Virus record (IMG/VR): IMGVR_UViG_3300024344_000095
Span: 1 to 28,960 of that record
DNA length: 28,960 nucleotides
DNA from: a virus
Strand: one strand, 5' to 3'
Shown: positions 1-7,024 of the stretch, piece by piece
Position numbering within the stretch: position 1 is the first letter of the stretch
Layout: every line of letters starts with the position of its first letter
Made by a program: the position numbers and the translations under genes
The notes under the pieces: model-generated
What the model was told of the DNA's origin: nothing
The model's input: only the letters and a program-made list of their open reading frames with translations
Databases searched by the model: none

Positions 1-435
1 GGTTTTTATGCATGGGGCGAGTTTAACACACGTCTTTCTGCATTAGAAAATGAGCCTCCTGTTAACTTACAACCATTAAAAACTAAAGATAAAGAATTAG
101 AAAAACAATTTGATGATGTGCTATTATATGCTAATGAATATAAAGTAGACTTAATAGATAGAATTAAAAAAGTTGATGATAAAATACAACCTGTTGATTT
201 AACTGCTGTATTTAAAGAAATAGGAAAAGTAAAAGAACAAATTGCTATGCTTGATATACCAGAACCTTTTATTATAGACCCTATTTTAGCACCAATTCGT
301 CAGACTATTAAATCACTTGAAAATGTAATATCTGAATTATCCAAACAAGTTGCAATAGCTTTAAAAGAAAATGAATTACAAGATTCTCAAATTGAAGAAA
401 TTAAACTAGAATCAAATAACCCATTATCCAACTAA
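1..435 (+). CDS. 3' end of a rightward helical/coiled-coil protein, cut by the window edge
   Basis: The reading frame is open from base 1, so this is the 3' part of a gene starting outside the window; 144 codons are visible. An internal GTG at 118 is not a convincing start because the frame continues upstream without a stop and the coding character does not change. The visible protein is charged and heptad-like (many K, E, I, L; repeated xxIKKVDDKI-type segments), suggesting coiled coil, and ends in NNPLSN. The first residues (GFYAWGEF) are aromatic and could be the end of a membrane segment, as in spanin- or holin-like proteins, but this is only inference. It points right and converges with the leftward operon that ends at 462, so it may be the last late gene if the genome is circular or circularly permuted. 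Family not recognised. Confidence 0.6.
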   Translation, partial: GFYAWGEFNTRLSALENEPPVNLQPLKTKDKELEKQFDDVLLYANEYKVDLIDRIKKVDDKIQPVDLTAVFKEIGKVKEQIAMLDIPEPFIIDPILAPIRQTIKSLENVISELSKQVAIALKENELQDSQIEEIKLESNNPLSN

Positions 436-461
436 ATTTTTTACTAAATTTTAGGTGTAAA

Positions 462-680
462 CTAGTAAGTCATTTTTTGTATATCCTGTAACATAACAGT
501 AAATACTTCATCAGAGTATTTTATCATAGATTCTATTACTGGAGTATTTTCATAAGATGGGTTCCATTTATCCATAGCCTCTGTAAATTCGTTTGCAGGG
601 GCTATTTTTTTTTCTAGGATTATTAATCCTTCGGTAGTTAGTTTTAATTCAAAACTAGCTAATGTACTTGAGGCTGCCAT
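462..680 (-). CDS. Small hypothetical protein, last gene of the leftward operon
   Basis: A 72-aa protein with no recognised family. It is mixed alpha/beta in appearance, with no signal peptide or membrane span; the C-terminal half (VIESMIKYSDEVFTVMLQDIQ) is amphipathic helix-like. The ATG lies 3 nt after the stop of the upstream gene (684-1034), typical of this tightly packed operon. The nearest purine-rich run (GGGAG) is about 17 nt upstream, too far for a standard ribosome binding site, so translational coupling to the upstream gene is likely. It converges with the gene ending at 435, leaving 26 nt between the two stops. Confidence 0.5.
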   Translation of the reverse strand: MAASSTLASFELKLTTEGLIILEKKIAPANEFTEAMDKWNPSYENTPVIESMIKYSDEVFTVMLQDIQKMTY

Positions 681-683
681 ATA

Positions 684-1034
684 TCATTTGTTGGTATCTC
701 CCAAATCTCTAGATGGATATTTTTTATTAAATTGTGAAAAACTCAAATTCTTAACATCCTCTCTAAATTCTCTTACTTTTTTCTTTTCATTCTTTCTTAC
801 TTCTTCATCTGTTTCAAATATTGCCGATGTTTCTTCTGCTTTTGGCCTTTCACTCATTTTTATCTCCCTATTTGTTATCACATTAAGCCCTATTTCAACT
901 AGCTCAAAAAATTGCTCATGTTTTTTATTAATGTGTGTTTCATCTTCAAATGTTATTTTCCAATCATCTTGGTCAATATCATTTAATTTTTGTATTTTAA
1001 CTATTCTTTTTTTCATCTTTAAATCGTATTTCAC
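684..1034 (-). CDS. Hypothetical charged protein with a possible internal second start
   Basis: A 116-aa lysine/glutamate-rich protein of unknown family. The longest form overlaps the DUF6378-like gene by 38 nt; a start at the second Met (MKKRIV) would shorten the overlap to about 18 nt and is equally plausible. Inside the frame, the codon Met at 857-855 (start of MSERPKAEE) is preceded by AGGGAGA at 5-nt spacing, the best ribosome binding site in the area, so a 57-aa C-terminal protein may be made separately, or the upstream part may not be translated as one product. No domain recognised. Its neighbours are small unknown genes at the distal end of the replication operon. Confidence 0.5.
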   Translation of the reverse strand: MKYDLKMKKRIVKIQKLNDIDQDDWKITFEDETHINKKHEQFFELVEIGLNVITNREIKMSERPKAEETSAIFETDEEVRKNEKKKVREFREDVKNLSFSQFNKKYPSRDLGDTNK

Positions 1035-1281
1035 CTGCTATAGCACTATAAGCAGCCATATCTATATATGTATCCTTACTCGTAGCCCCTAATTTAGTGC
1101 GTGCTACCTTCAATAAACCCATCATTATAGCAACATTTTCTGCTGTAACTTCTACATCTAAGTATGCAGACCATAATTTTGCTATATTTGTGTGATTTTG
1201 TACCTTATCACCATAATCTTTTTGTCTATCCCCACCAATTAACTTACTGGCTTCTTCTAAAAATTCTTTTGTTAGTTTCAC
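997..1281 (-). CDS. DUF6378-like phage protein
   Basis: A 94-aa protein matching, from memory, the DUF6378 phage family: an N-terminal GGDRQKDYGD segment, then NIAKLWSAYL, ENVAIMMGLLKVART and DTYIDMAAYSAIAGE. This pattern is frequent in phages of marine and soil proteobacteria, and its function is unknown. The all-helical, acidic pattern is reminiscent of MazG-type nucleotide pyrophosphohydrolases, but the canonical MazG metal-binding motif is not obvious, so no activity is assigned. The start is GTG at 1281-1279, whose G is also the last base of the TAG stop of the 34-aa membrane protein upstream (TAGTG), indicating stop-start coupling. Confidence 0.7.
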   Translation of the reverse strand: MKLTKEFLEEASKLIGGDRQKDYGDKVQNHTNIAKLWSAYLDVEVTAENVAIMMGLLKVARTKLGATSKDTYIDMAAYSAIAGEIRFKDEKKNS

Positions 1282-1385
1282 TATTTTTTTTCTTTCTTAA
1301 ACTTTCTACCCACAAAAAATACAATTAAATTTTGTATGGTATTTATTGTTACCATTAATAGTAGCCAAAATTCCCATATCTCCAC
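1281..1385 (-). CDS. 34-aa single-span membrane protein, unlisted small gene
   Basis: The gap between the oxygenase and the DUF6378-like gene is filled by a 35-codon frame starting with GTG (1385-1383) and ending with TAG (1283-1281). The product begins VEIWEFWLLLMVTI, continues through a hydrophobic stretch to about residue 26 (LIVFFVG), and ends in a basic tail (RKFKKEKK). This is a classic single transmembrane helix with positive-inside topology and a cytoplasmic C-terminus. Both ends share bases with the neighbours: the GTG overlaps the TAG stop of the oxygenase, and its own TAG overlaps the GTG of the next gene, so all three can be translated by coupled re-initiation. No Shine-Dalgarno is evident. 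Role unknown; a host-membrane or takeover peptide is a guess. Confidence 0.6.
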   Translation of the reverse strand: MEIWEFWLLLMVTINTIQNLIVFFVGRKFKKEKK

Positions 1386-2053
1386 TAAAAATTATAACTC
1401 ATATTAAATGATATACTTCGTCTAATTCCTTTTCCTCTAAATGGGTATACTTGGTGCTGTAACCAATTAGGAAATACCATTATTTTTCCTACCTCTGGTT
1501 TTATAGAATACTTAGGATTAACAAAAGGATGAGGGTCTGCAAATAAAAATTCTATCCACCCCGCCTGTTCTCTTTCTTTATCTTCTTCAATAGATTTAGG
1601 AACCTTTAACCATCCTGCTATAGATAACATTCCAGAGTGCATATGAGGTGGATTAAAATCCCCTGCAATAGAATTAACAAGCCAACTATTATGTAATTTA
1701 ATACTTTTAATAGGTTTTTTAGACATTTCTATATCATCTTTATCACCATTAGCAAGATGTGTTTTAATATACATACTAACACAATTTCCTGCCCAATTAA
1801 ATAAACTAGGTAAGTTTTTATTTGGTTTTTCGTACCATATATGGTCTTCAATTTTATGTTCTTGTTTAACATTACCTACAAGATTATTTGACCAATCTAG
1901 CTGTTTTGACTTTTCATCACTTGAAGATATTTTATCTCCATATGTATTTAACATTTTAACATAAGGTTCTGGCATTTTAAACTCTAAAAGCATAGGGCCA
2001 AATGGTGCATGAATTTTACCTCTTAATTTATAATCTTTATAGTTTTCTGTCAT
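1385..2053 (-). CDS. 2OG-Fe(II) oxygenase-like protein
   Basis: A 222-aa protein resembling the putative 2-oxoglutarate/Fe(II) oxygenases common in marine phages (2OG-FeII_Oxy_5 type). The N-terminal half includes HNSWLVNSIAGDFNPPHMH, with candidate metal ligands H137 and H139 in the NPPHxH motif. The distal part holds FPNWLQHQVYPF with the expected distal His (H200), followed by RRSISFN with the Arg (R211/R212) that would bind the 2OG carboxylate. The usual first motif is HxD/E, so HxH here is a variation to note. These enzymes hydroxylate proteins, nucleic acids or small molecules; the substrate is unknown. Its ATG overlaps the upstream stop as ATGA, and its TAG overlaps the GTG of the 34-aa membrane gene. 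Confidence 0.7.
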   Translation of the reverse strand: MTENYKDYKLRGKIHAPFGPMLLEFKMPEPYVKMLNTYGDKISSSDEKSKQLDWSNNLVGNVKQEHKIEDHIWYEKPNKNLPSLFNWAGNCVSMYIKTHLANGDKDDIEMSKKPIKSIKLHNSWLVNSIAGDFNPPHMHSGMLSIAGWLKVPKSIEEDKEREQAGWIEFLFADPHPFVNPKYSIKPEVGKIMVFPNWLQHQVYPFRGKGIRRSISFNMSYNF

Positions 2054-2457
2054 AATGCCACCAAATCTGTTATAGGTACTAAATATCCTTTAGAAGTTAA
2101 CTTGTCACCACCAGAGACAATAGTATATCTATTATACACCTTCTTTCGCAATCTGTCAAGAGGAATCTCAATAGAAAACATATGTTTATCTTTCTTATCC
2201 ACAATTCTAAATATCCAAATGTCAGCTTTGCTAGTTTTTACGCCACTTTCCTTTCCTCTAGACATAAACTCAACAAATACATTTCCTGTTTTATGTGACA
2301 ATCGGTCTGTCTTCAACTCATAATTCTCTCGTGATTTCATTACAAGTTTTTCATGCTTCTTTCCATACTTTAAATCTTTCTTAAATTTAGTTATAGAAAA
2401 ATCATGTGATTTTAATTCTTTTAGTGTCTTTCCATTATTTTGTTCTATTTTACTCAA
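2050..2457 (-). CDS. Putative PD-(D/E)XK-fold phage protein
   Basis: A 135-aa protein whose centre reads YELKTDRLSHKTGN, then FVEFMSRGKESGVKTSKADIWIF, and later VSGGDKLTSKGYLVP. This pattern (ExK, TGN, GKxSG, T-ADxWxF, GGD) recurs in phage proteins thought to have a restriction-endonuclease-like fold. The E47-L-K49 motif and D51 are candidate active-site residues. Cleavage of host or branched phage DNA is plausible but not shown. The start is TTG at 2457-2455 with a 4-nt overlap (TTGA) with the upstream stop; the end overlaps the next ATG by 4 nt. The position next to endonuclease I and the Cas4-like nuclease supports a nucleic-acid role. Confidence 0.5.
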   Translation of the reverse strand: MSKIEQNNGKTLKELKSHDFSITKFKKDLKYGKKHEKLVMKSRENYELKTDRLSHKTGNVFVEFMSRGKESGVKTSKADIWIFRIVDKKDKHMFSIEIPLDRLRKKVYNRYTIVSGGDKLTSKGYLVPITDLVAL

Positions 2458-2789
2458 TGTTTTTTTCCTATATTAACTAATTCTATACTTTCATCATCTA
2501 CTATTTCTGTTGTAGGTGTATCCCCATTATTTTGTATATCTACTATCTTATCCATAATAGCCATTTGACCTAAAGAAACAAGCCTATCTAAATCAGTGTT
2601 CATCATTTCGATTATACCTTTCAACACATAAAAAGCAGGGCTAATAGGCTCTTTAGGGTTTGTTGTATCATATGCCATCATATCAAGACCCCCTTTACCA
2701 TCGTCTACAGGTTTTAAAATTAAATAAAGTCTATCGGGTAGTAGCGATAACTTTTCTGTTTCGTCTATAAGTCTATTTATATCAACCAT
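2454..2789 (-). CDS. Hypothetical protein in the nuclease cluster
   Basis: A 111-aa acidic protein with no recognised domain. The N-terminus (VDINRLIDETEKLSLLPDR) is helical. A middle segment (DRLYLILKPVDDGKGGLDMMAYD) looks like two beta strands, followed by a helix (FYVLKGIIEMM). The C-terminus is acidic. The ATG lies inside the end of the endonuclease I gene (13-nt overlap), and the stop overlaps the downstream TTG start, so it is co-translated with two nuclease genes. Function unknown. Confidence 0.5.
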   Translation of the reverse strand: MVDINRLIDETEKLSLLPDRLYLILKPVDDGKGGLDMMAYDTTNPKEPISPAFYVLKGIIEMMNTDLDRLVSLGQMAIMDKIVDIQNNGDTPTTEIVDDESIELVNIGKKH

Positions 2790-3142
2790 TCTTTAGGTAT
2801 CCTTTTTTCCGCCCAAAGTATTTTATTTTTGTCACACCATTGACCATAAGTAGTTTTACTGGACTTGTTAAGTTTATTTTTAGCATTTACAAACAAAAAT
2901 CGTATATCAAAATCTGGATTCTGTTCTCTAACTAATAAGTGTTTTTGTCTATCTGCTAAATCAAAAAAACCTTTTGCTTCAATAAATATATTCTGTTTAG
3001 GTAAATAAAAATCAGGAGTATATCTCTTAATTTTAGGTTGATACTCAAGATATTGTAGCTCATATTCATATTTTATACTATTCTTAATTAAAAATAAGGC
3101 AACTCCCCTCTCAAATTCAGAGCGAAATCCTTTTCTTCTCAT
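2777..3142 (-). CDS. Endonuclease I, Holliday junction resolvase (T7 gp3-like)
   Basis: A 121-aa protein that aligns along its whole length with the T7 gp3 pattern: an RSxFE..VA N-terminus, YTPDFYLP, IFIEAKGFF, DRQKHLLVREQNPDFDIRF, a KSSKTTYGQWCDK segment, and a terminal IPKEWLI. By analogy with T7, the catalytic residues are E11, D44, E55 and K57, all present. T7 gp3 resolves branched DNA and degrades host DNA during infection; the same role in the cytoplasm is expected. Length is close to T7 gp3 (149 aa) but shorter at the N-terminus. The gene overlaps the upstream stop by 4 nt (ATGA) and the downstream gene by 13 nt, consistent with one polycistronic message. Confidence 0.88.
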   Translation of the reverse strand: MRRKGFRSEFERGVALFLIKNSIKYEYELQYLEYQPKIKRYTPDFYLPKQNIFIEAKGFFDLADRQKHLLVREQNPDFDIRFLFVNAKNKLNKSSKTTYGQWCDKNKILWAEKRIPKEWLI

Positions 3143-3537
3143 ATAAGCGTTGTCATTTTAAATTTATTTGTTTTCTTGATATTATTAGAAAAAATATCTC
3201 CTAGTATAGGGGCGTGTTTTTCCATTTCAATCATAGCCTCATTTATTTCTATGGTAGGTAAGATAGCTAATTTACCTTGTTTTATTCGTATATGTAAAGC
3301 ACTAAAGTAATTATCTATCATTCTTGATTTTCTAGCTATGTTATCCTCTCTAAAATAGCCGTCCTTACCTATTGTTTCTCTTGTTATAAGTGGATGACAA
3401 TTTTCATTTCCTCTCATAAATTCTCTCATTTCACCCCCACCTTCTTGTAATTCATTGTCAGTATAGACCCAAATAGCATCCCTGTTGGATGTAATATCAT
3501 CTTTTCTGAAAGGATGAGATAACCAAAGTATGTTCAT
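3139..3537 (-). CDS. Phage protein with a VYTDN...GGG...RGN pattern, possibly DUF7831-like
   Basis: A 132-aa protein. The segment AIWVYTDNELQEGGGEMREFMRG followed by NCHPLITRETIG resembles a pattern seen in small phage and bacterial proteins (vFvfGDN, a glycine-rich loop, RGxxN, then GIPTK), which suggests a nucleotide- or ligand-binding fold. I recall similar proteins being labelled DUF7831, but cannot confirm this. The later part (NYFSALHIRIKQGKLAILPTIEIN) is mixed alpha/beta. It overlaps both neighbours by 4 nt in ATGA junctions, lying between two nuclease genes. Function unknown. Confidence 0.5.
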   Translation of the reverse strand: MNILWLSHPFRKDDITSNRDAIWVYTDNELQEGGGEMREFMRGNENCHPLITRETIGKDGYFREDNIARKSRMIDNYFSALHIRIKQGKLAILPTIEINEAMIEMEKHAPILGDIFSNNIKKTNKFKMTTLI

Positions 3538-4427
3538 ATGTTTTTTACCTCTGTATTTTTTAATTTATTATACCACACCATAGGCTTTGATTTAGCTTTT
3601 GATGTTACTTTTTCATGCAATACTGCTTTAGGCCAACAATGTTTTCTAAAATCACAGTAACCACATATACTTTCTAGTATAGTATTTCCTGTTTCTATTC
3701 TGATACCTTTTTGTTTACCAGATTTAGGAACATAAGTTTCTGGTATTTCATGAAATAATTTTTCAAATTTTTTATTAGATTCTAAAGCTTTAATATTTTC
3801 ATTAGCTGTTTGTAATACTTCTTTTCTGTCTTCTTCTTGATTTACAGGTGCCTCACATACAGCAAATTCTCCAGTAACTTTATTTATGGCTATCCAACCA
3901 CCAAAAGGAACATTGTCAGCTTCACCATATAAATGACCTTGCATAATGTACCCAAATGGGTCATCACCCTTTATCTTATTATAACTTCCAAACTCACCAA
4001 ATTTACTAACAAAACTAGATGGACTAGCAGACTTTATATCCCAGACTTTACCATCTATTTTAACATCATAAGTACCACCCAATTCGGTGTTTCCTATTTT
4101 TAATTTTACAGGTTCTTGTATTTTTTCAAGTTCTATACCTGCACCTCTCATAACAGCTATAGCAACTGCTTCAAGTAAATCACCCATTAAAAACTTAATT
4201 ATTGTATTGTACTGTAATTCTTTTTCTTTACCTTTTTTTTCTAATTGTTGTTGACATAGAGGTTTACCTAACCCCGACATCCTCATTCTCCATTCAATTG
4301 CTTCATTAAATTGTTTTTCTAAAGCTTTACCACAAGCTTCTTTAAATTCTTCTATAGTTTCGGGGGAAAGTTTTGCCTTCCCCCGAACCGCATCATAGAG
4401 AAAACTCTCTATTAGAGTAGATAACAT
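3534..4427 (-). CDS. PD-(D/E)XK nuclease with Cas4/AddB-like cysteine cluster
   Basis: A 297-aa protein with the core signature of RecB/Cas4-type exonucleases: GDLLEAVAIAV with E86, LGGTYDVKIDGKVWDIKSASP with D121, D130 and K132 (the D...D-x-K active site), and YIMQGHLYG, a QxxxY-like motif. C58 together with C255, C258 and C264 (CGYCDFRKHC) matches the one-plus-three cysteine arrangement that binds a [4Fe-4S] cluster in Cas4 and AddB. It probably degrades or resects DNA, filling the place that gp6 exonuclease has in T7. It stands between the putative ssDNA-binding protein and endonuclease I. The ATG is 3 nt from the upstream stop and no clear ribosome site is seen. Confidence 0.78.
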   Translation of the reverse strand: MLSTLIESFLYDAVRGKAKLSPETIEEFKEACGKALEKQFNEAIEWRMRMSGLGKPLCQQQLEKKGKEKELQYNTIIKFLMGDLLEAVAIAVMRGAGIELEKIQEPVKLKIGNTELGGTYDVKIDGKVWDIKSASPSSFVSKFGEFGSYNKIKGDDPFGYIMQGHLYGEADNVPFGGWIAINKVTGEFAVCEAPVNQEEDRKEVLQTANENIKALESNKKFEKLFHEIPETYVPKSGKQKGIRIETGNTILESICGYCDFRKHCWPKAVLHEKVTSKAKSKPMVWYNKLKNTEVKNI

Positions 4428-4430
4428 ATG

Positions 4431-5273
4431 CTATTCTTGGTCTAACTCGATAGCTAGGGAGTGGTCGCCATCTTTTGTTTTACTTTTAATAGCATTACGA
4501 TGCTTCTCCATGACACTTTCGTTTACGGATTTTATAGCTACCATAAATTCTTTAAGTAATTCCTTATCTGTTTCAGATAAATCAACTGAAGAACCTGTCT
4601 TAATACTAATAGAAAAATAAGTGTTTCCACCCGATTTTTGTTTTTTCGTAGATAGCATAAGATTAGTTCTTATCATTGGCTTTTTCTGTTTTGCTAAACC
4701 AGATAATGCACTACTAAAAGGTAAATAATTTGTACCTTTAGCATATAGCACACATGGAACTTCCTTAACATTTACATCTTTCTCATCAGATAGTTTACCT
4801 GTAAGAGTTGCTACACCGTAAATAACTTGATTACATTTTATCGAACTTTGGATAACTCTCTGTGGGTCATTTTCTGGTAGTTTTTCAAATTCCTCCCTAG
4901 ATAATTTTCCGCACTTATAAGTACCCCTAGAATCGGCAAATTGGTCTCCTAGTGATGGCATTTGCACACTTGATGTAAATTCCTCTTCACTATTATCCCA
5001 ATAACTGTATGCATATAAGCGAAGAAAAGGTCTAAAAGTAACCTCTTTCGCATACACATTGTCACCATCAATAGGAAGAACAAAATGACCTCGTGGTAAC
5101 GGCTTGTCATTGTCATCTTCTGTTTGATAGTTAATTGATAAACGACCTAGCACTGAACCTTGTCCACCGCCATTATCCGTTTGTCCTGTTAGCTTCATTA
5201 ACTCCGCATCACTTAATGTATTAAAGTCAGTTGGAACCGCTAAAGCATTATTGTCTGTACCATTTTCAACCAT
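4431..5273 (-). CDS. Putative single-stranded DNA-binding/replication accessory protein
   Basis: A 280-aa protein without a domain I can name with certainty. It has an acidic N-terminus, a beta-rich centre (GHFVLPIDGDNVYAKEV, FRPFLRLYAYSYW, IYGVATLTGKL), and an acidic C-terminal tail ending SLAIELDQE, as is typical of phage ssDNA-binding proteins. Its place directly after the polymerase and before a recombination-type exonuclease fits that role. Cysteines C121, C147 and C174 are scattered, without a clear zinc motif. The ATG overlaps the end of the polymerase gene by 8 nt. AAGGAGG lies 12 nt upstream, a long spacing. Function is inferred mainly from position. Confidence 0.5.
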   Translation of the reverse strand: MVENGTDNNALAVPTDFNTLSDAELMKLTGQTDNGGGQGSVLGRLSINYQTEDDNDKPLPRGHFVLPIDGDNVYAKEVTFRPFLRLYAYSYWDNSEEEFTSSVQMPSLGDQFADSRGTYKCGKLSREEFEKLPENDPQRVIQSSIKCNQVIYGVATLTGKLSDEKDVNVKEVPCVLYAKGTNYLPFSSALSGLAKQKKPMIRTNLMLSTKKQKSGGNTYFSISIKTGSSVDLSETDKELLKEFMVAIKSVNESVMEKHRNAIKSKTKDGDHSLAIELDQE

Positions 5274-6819
5274 TGGATTTATAAACCTCCTTCATGTTTA
5301 ACCAGTCATTACCAAGTTTTAACTCAATTCCTACTGGCATTGTATATTTAAAGCCATATCTTTCTTCACACTCATTTGATAAAGACATCATAGCCTCCTT
5401 TAAAGTTGTGATAGCTTGTTGTTCTTCGTCTGGATACACATCCAAAACGATACTATCATGTACTGTGTTGCATATAATAGTCTTTAAATTTCTTTTTGTC
5501 AACAAGTTTTTTAAATTAATTAATGCAATAGGCAATAAATCTGCTGTAGCAAAGCCTTGTACAGGATAATTCTTTATAGCAGTAGAATTTGTCACACTAC
5601 CACTCCGTAATCTTTCAACATTTGGAAAGAAATATTGTCTTCCACTCGGTAATTTTATCTTATTTGACATAAGTGCCTCATTTTGTAGTTCTCTATGCCA
5701 TCTTGTAATACCAGAATACTTGTTTTTAAATGCTCTATAATACTGCATCTGTTTTGGAGTACCTAAAATACCCCCATAAAGAGGCTTAAAGGTATCCGAC
5801 TTAGCTTTTTGTCTAGATACACCTAGTATTCTAGCTGTATAACTATGAACATCAACCTCATTTTTAACATCTTTAAGCACTTGTTTGTCATCCGCTAAAA
5901 ATCCCGCTACTCTAAATTCTAATTGAGAATAATCACCCTCTAGTATCTTCCCACCTTTAAATCGTGAAGTGATACATTCTCTAACAGGAAAAGTATTACC
6001 TCTAGGCATATTTTGGAAGTTAGGGTTTCTAGATGATAATCTTCCTGTGCTTGTCACACATTGCATAAATTGTGGATGTACCATACCATCTTTACTTATA
6101 GCTTTTTGCATACCATCTACAAAAGTTCTTAGGTAAGTTCGTATAGCTGAATATCGTATATACTTAACTAAAAACTCATGTACTTCATCACTAGCAGTAG
6201 ATAAATAACTTTCTAATATTTCTTTGTCAGTTTTAAATCCCATAGCAGAACAATCAATAACATTTCTTGGTTTTAATTTTAATCCTGCTCTCTCATCTTT
6301 ATTTGTAAACAGTAATCCTTTTTCATCACAAGTTTTACACTTTCTTTTTACATTACTAGGTGTGCCATCTTTTTTCATGTAAATGTACTTACCTGTTCCT
6401 TGACAGTTATGGCAAATAGTTCCATGTGTTTTAAATATAGGTCTAGCTAAAGAATTTATTTCTATATAAAAATCCTGTATACTTTCAAAATTAGTTCTTC
6501 GTTTAGGTTTTTTTGTATTACCTCTTAATTCGTATCCTATGTTAAATCTTGTCGCCCACATTTTTTTGTCAGTTACTTTCATTGAATAAAAAAGCACCGA
6601 CCTATCTTCTGGTGAATCTAAATTAATTGGTGTGTCGCCCATAAAATATTTTACTTTGTCATTTAAATATTTTTGTAAGTCAACAAGTTCTTTTTCAAAT
6701 TTAACTTTTATACTTGTTAGTATGTCAGTATTAATATGTAAACCATTCATTTCAATGTCAGCTAAAACTTTTGTTAGTTCCATTGAAAGTTTTATAGTTG
6801 GTACTATTCCGTTAGGCAT
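5266..6819 (-). CDS. DNA polymerase, family A, with DnaJ-like zinc insertion and no exonuclease domain
   Basis: A 517-aa protein with all family A polymerase motifs: motif A GDYSQLEFR (D296), motif B R336-xxx-K340-xxx-F344-xxx-Y348-G349, and motif C VHDS (H454, D455). F344 is at the E. coli Phe762 position. The N-terminus (SMELTKVLADIEMNGLHIN) is the region that normally follows the exonuclease domain, so the protein lacks proofreading; that activity is the separate gene at 7017-7565. Residues 136-164 hold CHNCQGTG and CKTC, a CxxCxGxG ... CxxC zinc module like the DnaJ central domain. From memory this partial DnaJ domain marks the polymerase of HMO-2011-type phages. AGGAGG lies 10 nt before the ATG. 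It replicates the phage genome with the helicase and primase. Confidence 0.93.
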   Translation of the reverse strand: MPNGIVPTIKLSMELTKVLADIEMNGLHINTDILTSIKVKFEKELVDLQKYLNDKVKYFMGDTPINLDSPEDRSVLFYSMKVTDKKMWATRFNIGYELRGNTKKPKRRTNFESIQDFYIEINSLARPIFKTHGTICHNCQGTGKYIYMKKDGTPSNVKRKCKTCDEKGLLFTNKDERAGLKLKPRNVIDCSAMGFKTDKEILESYLSTASDEVHEFLVKYIRYSAIRTYLRTFVDGMQKAISKDGMVHPQFMQCVTSTGRLSSRNPNFQNMPRGNTFPVRECITSRFKGGKILEGDYSQLEFRVAGFLADDKQVLKDVKNEVDVHSYTARILGVSRQKAKSDTFKPLYGGILGTPKQMQYYRAFKNKYSGITRWHRELQNEALMSNKIKLPSGRQYFFPNVERLRSGSVTNSTAIKNYPVQGFATADLLPIALINLKNLLTKRNLKTIICNTVHDSIVLDVYPDEEQQAITTLKEAMMSLSNECEERYGFKYTMPVGIELKLGNDWLNMKEVYKSNG

Positions 6820-6835
6820 TAGCTTTATACCTCCT

Positions 6836-7024
6836 CTAGAGTATAGTTTGAGAGATGACTGAATTTAACTTAGCATTTTTATAATCATTTTCATCTAAAG
6901 ATAAATTTCCTTCTAAAGATAACCCACCATCTTTAATTAAAATTTTTCTAGCTTGTTCTTCTGTTTCTGCTTCAACTTCATAAACATAATAGCAAGGCAC
7001 ATCAAATATAAATTTTTTACTCAT
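6836..7024 (-). CDS. 62-aa protein between exonuclease and polymerase
   Basis: A small protein starting MSKKFIFDVPCYYVYEVEAETEEQ. The pattern of a short beta strand, YEVEAETEEQARKI, and then a helix is that of small DpnD/PcfM-like or ferredoxin-fold phage proteins, but I do not recognise the family. It overlaps the exonuclease gene by 8 nt and ends 16 nt before the polymerase start, so it physically separates the two halves of a polymerase that is usually a single chain. The gene at 10594-10791 has a similar strand pattern (VYEVDAKDDADL). A role as a linker or accessory subunit between exonuclease and polymerase is speculative. Confidence 0.55.
   Translation of the reverse strand: MSKKFIFDVPCYYVYEVEAETEEQARKILIKDGGLSLEGNLSLDENDYKNAKLNSVISQTIL

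Noticed and set aside
118-435. Independent gene starting at GTG 118
   Set aside because: The same frame is open back to the first base of the window, so the GTG is internal to a longer truncated gene.
441-468. TTACTA/TAGTAA hairpin between the convergent genes at the left end as a bidirectional terminator
   Set aside because: The stem is A+T only and six pairs long with a 16-nt loop, so it is too weak to call.
688-1092. Long + strand frame antisense to the 684-1281 genes
   Set aside because: Its product is rich in Ser, Phe and Leu as expected from the reverse of Lys/Glu-rich genes, and it lacks a ribosome site; the leftward genes have the recognised families.
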